DNA of 64,000 nt from Pyrinomonadaceae bacterium. Lineage in GTDB: Bacteria > Acidobacteriota > Blastocatellia > Pyrinomonadales > Pyrinomonadaceae. The stretch covers positions 186,001 to 250,000 of the forward strand of contig JACMJZ010000025.1 of NCBI GenBank assembly GCA_014380365.1. The letters are read 5' to 3'. This document shows positions 43,722-52,800 of this stretch, piece by piece. The notes beneath the pieces were generated by a model. It did no database searches, had not been told where the DNA came from, and saw only the letters and a program-made list of their open reading frames with translations. Both the position numbers and the translations under genes were made by a program. Position 1 is the first letter of the stretch, and each line of letters begins with the position of its first letter.

Positions 43722-44945
43722 TTGATTAGTTCGGTCTCACCACAGCGCAGACGACGTACCAGCGGCGTTGTCACACTGGATCAAGCCGCCCCGGCGCGCC
43801 TGGCTATTCTTTGTGACATCGTTGAAGAGAACTGGCCGAGCATGGACCTTGTAGCTGAGATGCTCTTCCGATCTTTGCAACGAGATCATGCAGATTCGTT
43901 TGCCGCAACCCTCCTCGCGCCTTCCATGCGCCGCCGCCTCACACGCGTGGCTTCCGAATCGCGACACTTCTTCAATGCCGATCGACTGCTGAATCGCTTC
44001 TGGGATTACCAAAGGTGGCTGCGGAGCCGCACACAGGAGTTTGACCTCTTTCACGTCATCGATCACAGCTACGGTCAGTTGCTGCATCATCTCCCGCCCG
44101 CGCGGACCATCGTCACTTGTCATGACCTCGATACGTTTCGATCCCTTATCGATCCGCAGGCCGAGCCTAGATCGAGGCTGTTCCAGAAGATGATGAGAAA
44201 CGTTCTCAGCGGGTTTCAAAAGGCGGCTTTGGTGGCCTGCGACAGCGAGGCCACGCGTGATGAGCTGCTAGCGCATAAATTGATCGCGCCCGAGCGGTTA
44301 AGGGTTGTGCCGCTCGGCGTTCACCCTTCGTGCAGTCTTGAAGCTAATCCAGCGGCGGATTCTGAAGCGCGACGTTATCTTGGTGAAGGGCCGGAAAACT
44401 CAATCAACCTCTTGCACGTGGGAAGCACGATCAAGCGAAAGAGAATTGATGTGCTGCTGGAAACTCTTGCCGGCTTGCGAAAGGAGTTTCCGCAGGCGTG
44501 CCTCATCCGCGTGGGCGGTCCGTTCACTCCCGCGCAGGTGGATCAAGCCAGGCGCCTCGACCTCGAGAACGCCATCGTCGTACTGCCTCATCTCTCGCGC
44601 GAGGTGCTCGCCGCGGTTTACCGGCAAGCGGATTTGGTTTTGCAGCCTTCAGATGCCGAGGGGTTTGGTCTGCCTGTGATCGAGGCGATGGCTTGCGGCA
44701 CTCCGGTTATTGCGAGCGACCTACCTGTGCTGCGCGAAGTAGGTGGGGAGGCTGCATCGTACGTCCCTGTGTCTGAGGTGCCGGCGTGGACCGAAGCGAT
44801 TAACTGGCTACTTCAAGAGCGAGAACAGCAGCCAGAAAAGTGGGCGGCCAGGAAAGCTGCGGGAATAACACAAGCAGCAAAGTTTAGCTGGGCCGAATAT
44901 GCTCGAAAGATGGTTGGGTTATACGACGAAGTACTCGCAGGTTAG
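43722..44945 (+). CDS. Glycosyltransferase, GT4 type
   Basis: 407 residues if translation begins at TTG 43722, with GAGGGTGA about nine bases upstream; no ATG precedes the conserved part (ARLAILCDIVEENWPSMDL). The acceptor half contains FHVIDHSYGQLLHHLP and the donor half AEGFGLPVIEAMACGTPVIA with E-x7-E, followed by VGGEAASYVP. Last gene of the first exopolysaccharide block; a 475-bp gap with promoter site d follows. Confidence 0.87.
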   Translation: MISSVSPQRRRRTSGVVTLDQAAPARLAILCDIVEENWPSMDLVAEMLFRSLQRDHADSFAATLLAPSMRRRLTRVASESRHFFNADRLLNRFWDYQRWLRSRTQEFDLFHVIDHSYGQLLHHLPPARTIVTCHDLDTFRSLIDPQAEPRSRLFQKMMRNVLSGFQKAALVACDSEATRDELLAHKLIAPERLRVVPLGVHPSCSLEANPAADSEARRYLGEGPENSINLLHVGSTIKRKRIDVLLETLAGLRKEFPQACLIRVGGPFTPAQVDQARRLDLENAIVVLPHLSREVLAAVYRQADLVLQPSDAEGFGLPVIEAMACGTPVIASDLPVLREVGGEAASYVPVSEVPAWTEAINWLLQEREQQPEKWAARKAAGITQAAKFSWAEYARKMVGLYDEVLAG

Positions 44946-45420
44946 TGGAAGAGTATGAGACTCACCCTCGGTAGAACCGTTCCACCAAATCACACGAATT
45001 AACAAGAAGTAAGCCCTCGGTTTCATGCGGTTCGTGTGGTTCGTCTTTGCAGCGACCTACCTGTTAGGACACCAAATCCGTCCGAGCGAAGCGAAGTTCT
45101 CAAGCGCTTGTCGGCGCCTCCGAAATTCACCTTCATTCAAATCGTGAACGATTGATTTCTGTTGAAAAACAACAGTATTCATTGATTCCGCGCCTTTGCA
45201 GGTCACCTCAAGAATAGCTCAAGTATTTCTCAACCGGCCTGAATATTCTGTCACTGTTCCTGAACCTGTCACACAGACGCCCGCTGTTCGGCTGATTGGA
45301 TCGAAACCAATGAGTAGGCACCAATCCATTAAACCATTCGCCCATGAAACGGATTTATTAAGTGCGGAATAAATCTGTTTGGCGTGGGCCAACGGTAAGG
45401 AAACAAGCTGGAAAAAGCCA
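44946..45420 (+). other. Intergenic control region ahead of second polysaccharide block
   Basis: No gene seen. Contains promoter site d (45208-45250) and a predicted leader of about 165 nt before the ATG at 45421. The frame of the next gene extends up to a TTG at 45379 but without conserved sequence. Confidence 0.6.
45208..45250 (+). promoter_or_regulatory. SARP-type direct-repeat promoter, site d (three tandem repeats)
   Basis: CTCAA at 45208, 45219 and 45230, two steps of exactly 11 bp, i.e. three half-sites on one face of the helix, then 10 nt to TATTCT at 45245-45250. Best example of the motif. Points into the glycosyltransferase gene at 45421. Confidence 0.75.
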
Positions 45421-46734
45421 ATGAGTAACCCGAAACCATTTGAGCACATCGCACTTGAGCCTTTACAAAAACGCCGGCCCACCAGGCTCGCAAAAGTCGA
45501 GCGCAAATTGCATGTCCTCCATATCGGAAAATATTATCCGCCACATGCCGGAGGCATGGAGAGTCACCTCGAAGCGCTGTGCGGGGAACTAAAACGGACA
45601 GTTGATCTGGAGGTCGTGGTTGCTGCCAGCAATGAATCAGGAACACAAGAGGAACTCATCGACGGAGTGCCGGTAACGCGGCTGGCAAAATTATTTAACC
45701 TGCGTTCTGCGCCTTTCTGTCCGCAGATGGCCCGCAGGATTCGCGAATCCAACGCAGACATCGTTCACATACACCTGCCAAATCCCGGCGCCATTCTCGC
45801 GTACCTGGCAAGCGGCCATCGCGGACGCCTGGTGGTCACGTATCACAGCGACGTTATCCGCCAGCGAGTGCTCAATCGGTTCTTCGATCCAATCCTGCGG
45901 CATGCTTTGCACCGCGCGGACGCCATCATTGTTTCGAGCCCAAACTACATCGACAGCTCAGACGTCTTGCCGCTCTTTCGGGACAAGTGTCGTGTGATTC
46001 CTTTCGGGATTCCGCTCGAGCCCTTTCAACGACCGGATAACGCGCAGGTAACAAAACTTCGCCGCTTGTATGGCCCACGGATCGTTTTGGGAGTTGGCCG
46101 CCTCGTCTATTACAAGGGATTCGAGCATCTGGTCGAAGCGATGCGGTTCGTAGATGGCCGACTGGTAATCGTGGGCAGTGGTCCCTTACACAGCGCGCTC
46201 GAACAGAAGGCTGAGAACTGCGGTGTGAAAGAGCGCGTAACATTTCTGACGAATGTGGAAGACGTAAGTCCGTATTACCACGCGGCCGATGTTTTCGCTC
46301 TTCCTTCAGTCGCTCGCAGCGAAGCGTTCGGCATCGTGCAACTGGAAGCGATGGCCTGCGGCAAGCCGGTAGTAAACACCGATCTCGACTCGGGAGTGCC
46401 GTTTGTTTCGCTTGATGGTGTTTCCGGAGTGACTGTCCCGCCGGCAAACCCAAAAGCTTTGGGCCAGGCCCTTACCTCGCTGATGGACGATCCTTTGCGG
46501 AGTATCGCTTACGGACGCGCCGGCCAGCGCCGGGTTAAGCAGCACTTCAGCTTGCAGGAGATGGCGGGCCAAACTCTTGCTCTCTATCGCGAAGCAACGA
46601 ATCCAGTCTTTGCCAATAACCCCAGAACGTTGCCGGAAAGAATCCGGAGCATTCTCAAAACCGGCGAGGCTATGAAGTCTCCCGCTGAATCGATTGCGCT
46701 CGGCGCGCTTCAGCGAAAGGGGATGTCGGCATGA
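45421..46734 (+). CDS. Glycosyltransferase, GT4 type
   Basis: ATG at 45421 (MSNPKPFEHIALEPLQKRR) gives about 437 residues; an upstream TTG is less likely. Conserved LHVLHIGKYYPPHAGGMESHLEAL opens the GT-B fold; the donor block is SEAFGIVQLEAMACGKPVVNTD with E-x7-E and VGRLVYYKGFEHLVEAM precedes it. It leads the block behind site d and overlaps the next gene (ATGA), so it is paired with the initiating transferase. Confidence 0.92.
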   Translation: MSNPKPFEHIALEPLQKRRPTRLAKVERKLHVLHIGKYYPPHAGGMESHLEALCGELKRTVDLEVVVAASNESGTQEELIDGVPVTRLAKLFNLRSAPFCPQMARRIRESNADIVHIHLPNPGAILAYLASGHRGRLVVTYHSDVIRQRVLNRFFDPILRHALHRADAIIVSSPNYIDSSDVLPLFRDKCRVIPFGIPLEPFQRPDNAQVTKLRRLYGPRIVLGVGRLVYYKGFEHLVEAMRFVDGRLVIVGSGPLHSALEQKAENCGVKERVTFLTNVEDVSPYYHAADVFALPSVARSEAFGIVQLEAMACGKPVVNTDLDSGVPFVSLDGVSGVTVPPANPKALGQALTSLMDDPLRSIAYGRAGQRRVKQHFSLQEMAGQTLALYREATNPVFANNPRTLPERIRSILKTGEAMKSPAESIALGALQRKGMSA

Positions 46735-48380
46735 AGACGTACATCCTGCTCTTCGTCGTCTCAACCTGCACGTCGTTGGTTTTGACTCCGGTCGTCAGCC
46801 GCATCAGTAGGCATTTCGGTTGGCTTGATGACCCGCGGGACCAAAGGCGAGTTCACGAAATTGCGGTGCCTCGACTCGGCGGCACAGCAATCTTCGCCGC
46901 CATTCTCCTTGCGCTTACGGCATTGCTTTTCACGAACAACGCAATTACGGAGGCAGTCAGGGCAAACAGCGCGCAACTTCTGAGCGTGCTCGGGCCGGCA
47001 GCGATTATTTTCCTGATCGGAATTTATGACGATTTTCACGGAACAAATGCGACGACGAAGTTCCTGGGTCAACTGTTGGCGGGTTTGCTCTTTTACGCGA
47101 TGGGCGGGCGCATAGAGGCTTTATCCGTACCGTTGGTTGGCTCGATTGAACTCCATCCAGTGATCGGTTGCGCGTTGACGCTGCTGTGGACCGTCGGCAT
47201 TAGCAATGCTTTCAACTTGATTGACGGTATGGACGGATTGGCTACCGGCGCTGCGCTGTTTGCCGCACTCGTGATGCTGGTGGTCTCGCTCACTCTGGGA
47301 AATCCGCTGATCACCGTAGTCGCAGTTGTCCTATGCGGATCGCTGATCGGCTTTTTGCCGTACAACTTTAATCCGGCCTCGATCTTCCTGGGCGATTCGG
47401 GATCGCTCGTCATCGGATTCATTCTGGCAGCGCTCAGCGTCCAGGGAACGCAAAAGGCGTCGACGGCAGTCGCGGTGGGAATTCCGTTAATTGCTTTTGG
47501 CGTCCCCGTCATCGACACAGCGTTTTCCATAGTCCGACGCTTCATCGGCGGCAGACCACTCTTTGAGGGCGACCGCGAACACATTCATCACATGCTGCTG
47601 GCTCGCGGTTGGTCGCAGCGCTATGTGATTTTGGTTTTGTACAGCGCCTGCGCACTGTTTGGTTTCTCGGCGCTGCTGCTGCTGAACGCATCGGGTACGC
47701 GCACGACCGGATTTGTTCTCTTCGTTGTCGCCGCCGCCATCCTGTTTTCGGTGGGGCGCCTCCGTTATCACGAGGTAGATGAAGTGAGGGCCGGCATAAG
47801 GCGCAGATTTTTTGATGGTCGCGTGCGTCTCGCAAATAATATTCGCGTTCGTCGCGCTGCGCGGGTGATGTCCAACGCCACGACACTTAACGAGATCTAC
47901 GGCGCGATCGATGAGCTGCTGGAACTGGGCGATTTCGTTTACGCCACCATGCATTTTGGCCATAACGCGAACAGGAAAGGCTTCGGAAGCGAAAAGAAGC
48001 CGACAACTGATATCCGTCGGAGCTCGATCTACCGAACCTGGGAGCGGGGGAATGTTGATGCGGAAGAGGTCAGAGACTCTGGCCGCTTCTGGACCCTGCG
48101 TCTGCCGCTCTCCGCGCAAAAAACTCGGTGCGGGTACCTGAACCTTTACCGCGAGTTTGGCGATGAAGCGTTGCTGTTGGACATTAACTACTTGTGCGAC
48201 CTCTTCCAGCGTGAGACGGCGAAAGCCCTCGAGAGAGTGCTGACAATTACTGAACAGCCGGAGAGCGTTCCTCAGTTGGTAGTCAGCATGCCGTTGCACG
48301 CGGCAGTCAAAGAGCGTCCCCTGATGCCGGCGCGCGCCCACTACAATGAAGCACCCGCGCTACTTCGCGTCGCCGTCTAA
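46731..48380 (+). CDS. Polyprenyl-phosphate HexNAc-1-phosphate transferase (WecA/MraY family) with C-terminal extension
   Basis: 549 residues, longer than the usual ~330-380. The membrane part (about 1-345) has all family motifs: DDPRDQRRVHEIAVPRLGG, GIYDDFHG, NAFNLIDGMDGLA, IFLGDSGSLVIGF and DREHIHHMLLARGWS. It should load a sugar phosphate on undecaprenyl phosphate and so start the repeat unit; no WbaP-type initiator is seen in the window. Residues ~350-549 form a soluble extension (FDGRVRLANNIRVRRAARVM..., WTLRLPLSAQKTRCGYLNLYREFG) that could be a sensor or GAF-like domain; its function is unknown. Confidence 0.93.
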   Translation: MKTYILLFVVSTCTSLVLTPVVSRISRHFGWLDDPRDQRRVHEIAVPRLGGTAIFAAILLALTALLFTNNAITEAVRANSAQLLSVLGPAAIIFLIGIYDDFHGTNATTKFLGQLLAGLLFYAMGGRIEALSVPLVGSIELHPVIGCALTLLWTVGISNAFNLIDGMDGLATGAALFAALVMLVVSLTLGNPLITVVAVVLCGSLIGFLPYNFNPASIFLGDSGSLVIGFILAALSVQGTQKASTAVAVGIPLIAFGVPVIDTAFSIVRRFIGGRPLFEGDREHIHHMLLARGWSQRYVILVLYSACALFGFSALLLLNASGTRTTGFVLFVVAAAILFSVGRLRYHEVDEVRAGIRRRFFDGRVRLANNIRVRRAARVMSNATTLNEIYGAIDELLELGDFVYATMHFGHNANRKGFGSEKKPTTDIRRSSIYRTWERGNVDAEEVRDSGRFWTLRLPLSAQKTRCGYLNLYREFGDEALLLDINYLCDLFQRETAKALERVLTITEQPESVPQLVVSMPLHAAVKERPLMPARAHYNEAPALLRVAV

Positions 48381-48443
48381 CGCCCCCTACAAAACTACGG
48401 CTACGCGTCAATTCCGAAGTATTTGCAAAGAGGAGGGAAGCCC

Positions 48444-48638
48444 ATGGCGCAGATCTACCGCATTCTTCTCCCAGTGTGTTGGCTCCTGGGGCTGTTGAGC
48501 ATACTGGCCGCAGTGATCATAAAACTGGCGCACCTGTCTGCCGTATTGACGATTGCCCCGCACACCGGATTCATCGTTGCCGGCGCTTTCTTCCTTTGCG
48601 CCCTGGCGACCCGGGAAATGCAGCGGGCGGTGCGGTAG
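48444..48638 (+). CDS. Small two-helix membrane protein
   Basis: 64 residues from ATG 48444, with a strong AGGAGGG six bases upstream, the best ribosome site in the region; a longer version beginning at 48423 is less likely. Two membrane helices (ILLPVCWLLGLLSILAAVIIKLA and IAPHTGFIVAGAFFLCALATR) with basic ends. Not recognised. It follows the WecA-like gene by 63 bp and could be a partner of it or of the polymerase complex. Confidence 0.7.
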   Translation: MAQIYRILLPVCWLLGLLSILAAVIIKLAHLSAVLTIAPHTGFIVAGAFFLCALATREMQRAVR

Positions 48639-48737
48639 TTGCCAACCCTAGAACGCTGTCGGCGATGGACTCGAATCGCGGTTACCGTTAAATAACGCTG
48701 AACTCCCGCCCCGGTGGTGAACATCCGTGTTTAAAAA

Positions 48738-48770
48738 CTCAAGAATTTCTCAACCCAATTGCAATACAAA
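48738..48770 (+). promoter_or_regulatory. SARP-type direct-repeat promoter, site e (regulator block)
   Basis: CTCAA at 48738 and 48749, 11 bp apart (CTCAAGAATTTCTCAA). The -10 is one base off the others and weak (TACAAA at 48765). It heads the two regulator genes, so it predicts autoregulation. Confidence 0.6.
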
Positions 48771-48851
48771 GATTCTGGCCCTGAAGGGAAGCCGAGAAGG
48801 GTACTCACGTAGGCAAAGAGAGCGGAATTACTCAGTCATCAGCATAAATCC

Positions 48852-49646
48852 ATGTTTCTAATTGAATCCTCAAACGACCTCCGAACCGCACACACGGAGC
48901 TAATCATCGAAAAAATAGTGAGACCTGTGTTTTTGCCGGGGCTCTCTCGTCAGAGACTTCTGAAGCTTCTTGAAAACAGCCTGATTTCCTGCACGTCGAC
49001 GATAATCAGCGGGCGTGCCGGTACCGGCAAGACTTCCCTGGCGCTGGACTTCGCACGGAATTGCGGGCGCAGCGTGGCCTGGTACAAAGTGGATGCCCCG
49101 GACGGCGAAATCCAGATCTTTTTTCAGTATTTGATTTCCAGCATCAGGCAACAGCGCCCTGACTTTGGGAAGGCCACCCTGGCGCAGCTCGCACGAACAT
49201 CGACGCCCGACCAGATCCCACTCCTCGCGGAGACTTTTGTCTACGAACTAGTGGAAGGGGAAAAGAAGCCACTCCTGGTCGTCATTGAAGACCTGCATCT
49301 GGTTTACGATTTCGAATGGGTGGTTCCATTCTTCCGCAGGTTGTTGCCGCTGCTGCCATCCGAAGTTCACATCCTGATAACCAGCCGTACGATGCCTCCG
49401 GCTCCGTTCTGGCGCATGCGTTCAAAACAAACGCTGACGGTGATTGAAGAGGAAGCACTGGGTTTTACGCGGCAGGAAGCAGTCGAACTCTTTGAGAGTC
49501 ATAAGCTTTCCAGCGAACAAGCCAATATTGCTCTGGATCACACGCGCGGTCGGGCGGCTGCGTTAGCGCGATTCGCCGCTGCACTTACCGGTTCGACAGA
49601 GGAAAGACTTCCAGAGCAAGTCTCTCCCAGGCAAAGAGTTGGTTAA
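48852..49646 (+). CDS. Stand-alone MalT-type STAND NTPase domain
   Basis: 264 residues from ATG. P-loop GRAGTGKT (54-61), Walker B LLVVIEDLHLVYD, and a sensor-like ITSRTMPPAPF match the NTPase part of the 1159-residue regulator downstream (NAGSGKTT, LILILDDYHHL, IISREMPPLSL). It stops where the helical/TPR part would begin and has no DNA-binding domain; no leftover of one is seen in the 170 bp that follow. Either a truncated paralogue or a real partner that competes for the same signal or co-oligomerises with the full-length protein. It is the first gene behind site e. Confidence 0.82.
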   Translation: MFLIESSNDLRTAHTELIIEKIVRPVFLPGLSRQRLLKLLENSLISCTSTIISGRAGTGKTSLALDFARNCGRSVAWYKVDAPDGEIQIFFQYLISSIRQQRPDFGKATLAQLARTSTPDQIPLLAETFVYELVEGEKKPLLVVIEDLHLVYDFEWVVPFFRRLLPLLPSEVHILITSRTMPPAPFWRMRSKQTLTVIEEEALGFTRQEAVELFESHKLSSEQANIALDHTRGRAAALARFAAALTGSTEERLPEQVSPRQRVG

Positions 49647-49819
49647 TGGCGGCACGCCGACCTTCGGTCAGGTGCTTAGAGTACAGGCTTCAGCCTGCCA
49701 CTTCAGAACCGAACAACCTAAAGGTTGGACTCTAAACTTTTTTGTAGCCGCGTCTTGCATGTGATTACGGGCGGGCACCCGTCCCATTTAGTTGAGTCGC
49801 TAAGCCATCGAGGACAACC

Positions 49820-52800
49820 GTGAATAGCCTCTCGCCAACGCCAGTTGCAGTCCCAAATCCGATTGGGTTTGAAGATATTGACTTGGGGCCAATTCGGCAT
49901 GTTACTCTCCGAGAAAGCGAAACCAGCATCCAGAGGCAGAAGTCGATGGCTAAAACCCGGCAGGGGAAGCCCCTGCAAACTACGCCCGACCCGGCATTCG
50001 TGCAAACACCGGGGACTGAAACTTCGGGCGGCCATCCCAGTTTCTTTCTGCGCACGAAGCTGCTGCCGCCACGTCCTGCTCCGGAGTTACTTTCTCGCGT
50101 TCGACTAACGGAACGCCTTCTCGCAAATCTCGCGAATCCCGTTACGCTCGTCACCGCCAACGCCGGATCCGGGAAAACCACACTCGTCGCCGATTTCCTC
50201 CGCACCCACAAGCGCCCGTACGTTTGGTATCAATTGGATCACACGGATGCAGATCCTTTTGTGTTCCTTGGCTATGTGACGTTTGGCATTCAGCAGGTTG
50301 TGCCTGGTTTCGGTGAGACGATGTTTTCTTACCTGCAGGAAACAACTGACGAGCTGGCCCAGCACCCTGAGCGCGCGGTCGACGTTTTACTAAACGAAGT
50401 CCTGGATCGAGTTGATCAGCAACTGATACTGATCCTGGACGACTATCACCATTTAGGAACCAACACCCCGGTTCACTCAGTCCTCGATCGGCTGCTGGCA
50501 TATTTGCCGGACGTGCTGCACGTCGTCATTATCTCGCGCGAAATGCCGCCGCTGTCGCTCGCTCGATTACGCACGCAAGCTCCGCATTCAGTTATTGATC
50601 GGTCTGATTTGTTGTTCACTGACGACGAAACGCAGGAGCTGTTTCGCAAAGTTTTCGATCTTGAGCTAACGCCCAAGCAGCTCTCGGAATATCGCGAGCG
50701 CACGCACGGATGGATTACCGCGTTGCAATTAGTGCGGCAGGTAGCCCACCGGGCAGTGACAAGCTCCCGGGAGGAACACCCCGAACCACCTGATCTCGTG
50801 GACGTGTTACGGCAGTCAGAACGGGACATTTTTGACTACTTTGCCGAAGAGGTTTTTGCAGACGAGCAGGAGGACCTGCAACAACTTCTTTTGAAAATGT
50901 CGATCATCGATCGGATCGACCTGGAGACTTGTGCTTCGCTCTTTGGGGGGATGAATTGCTCGAGAGTTCTACCAACTCTGGTGCGTCGCAATGTCTTTAT
51001 GACCGTCGCCAGCGACGAGCGCGGCGAAGAATATCGCTTGCACCCGCTCTTTCAGAGTTTCTTGCGGCGGCGGCTGCGCAGCGAACTGGGCCGCGCAGGC
51101 GTTTCTGCCGAGCACCAGCGTTGTGCGACATATTTTTTGGAGCGGCAGTCGTGGGAACAGGCGGTCAGGCATCTGGTTTCTGCAGAAGACTTTGATCGCG
51201 CAGCGGCTGTGATTGCGGACAAAGGCGCCAAGTGGATCTCTTCGGGCGCGATGGCTTCACTGGCTTCGTTGGCGGACTCGATTCCGACACCGTCACTCGA
51301 GTCACACCCTCGCGCTGTCGCACACCGAGCGGAGGTAGCTCGTTTGCGCGGCGAATACGAAGTGGCGCAAGCCACATTTCACCGGGCCGCCGCCCTGCTG
51401 AAACAACAGGCGGACACAGAGGGCGAGGCGGAAGCGCTTCATTCGCTGGCAACTCTGGCCCGGCGGAAGGGCGATTATCAGCTTGCTTTCACTTATCTGG
51501 ATCGCGCACTCGAATTAGCTGATGCGAATTCCGTTGTCCGCACCAAGTGTGGAAATACGCGCGGCCTTTGCCTGGTGGCGATGGGCGAGTGGACCGCAGC
51601 GGAACGGGAGTTTCGCAGCGCCTTACAGTTGGCCGAAGAACAAAACGACGAGCACTACACCAGGCTGATTGCTCACAATTTGGGGACCCCGGCGGGAATG
51701 CGGGGAGACTTTGGCGAGGCCCTGCGCTGGCTGCGCCGCATGCTGCCGAGAGATCTGCAGCGGTCGCCGATGCCGCAGGAGGCAGTTGCTCACCTGAACA
51801 TGGCTAGATGCTACCTGTACCGCGGCGACTTCGAATCTTCCGAACAGCATCTGGATAACGCGCTGGAGCGTTGCCAACTCTTCAATTTAGTCGCCGCACG
51901 CGCAGAGACTTTCGAAACCTATGCCAACCTCTATCGCGAACGCGGAGATATTGAAAAAGCTAACGAGTACTACGAGCGCGCCGCACGCGCTTACGATGAG
52001 GCCGGAATCAATCTCGCCCGGACAGAGCTCTTTGAAGAACGCGCAGTCCTGAGCATGCACGTAGGCGACTTTAATGCGGCACGCCACCAAATCGACCGGC
52101 TCCTGGCTTCACGGCCATTAGAGAAAGACGAAATGGGTTTCTACACAGCTTCCCTGACTCGCGGAAGGATTATGACCGCCCAGGGTGATTTCGTAGCGGC
52201 ACGCCGGGACCTGGGTGAAGCGCTCGAGTATTTTCACTCGCACAGCCTTTATTACTACGAAGCGCAGGCCTGCGTAGCCATCGGCCGGTGCGACCTCAAG
52301 TCTAACGACGAGCCGAAGATGCTGGAGCACTTGAAGCGCGCCGTCGATCTCGCCGTCCGCTACGACTACGAATACTGGATCAAGCGCGAGGTGCTGAACA
52401 ATCCGGAGCTGTTCTCCACCGAAGAGATTGCCGAACTCTTGCCTGCGGATTTGCGGGCCCAGGTTTCCCAGGCAGAAACTACTCCAGAAAAACCGATCGC
52501 CGTCCAGGCCGCTGAGATAGCGCTGACTACTAAACCGGTGACTGACCTTGCGCTTAATCTGCTGGGCCCGGTCGAGGTTGTCCGTGATCCCACGCGACCC
52601 CTGGCCGTGGACGCATGGACTACGCGGCGGTCGCGCGACATTTTGTGCTTCATCGCTTCCAGGCGTCACCACCGGGCTTCGAAGGATACGATTATTGACA
52701 CGTTTTGGGGCGAGACTGACTTTGAAGTTGTGGAAAAGAATTTTCACCCAACCGTCTCGCATATACGCAAGGCCCTAAACAGTAATCAACCGCTAAAGCA

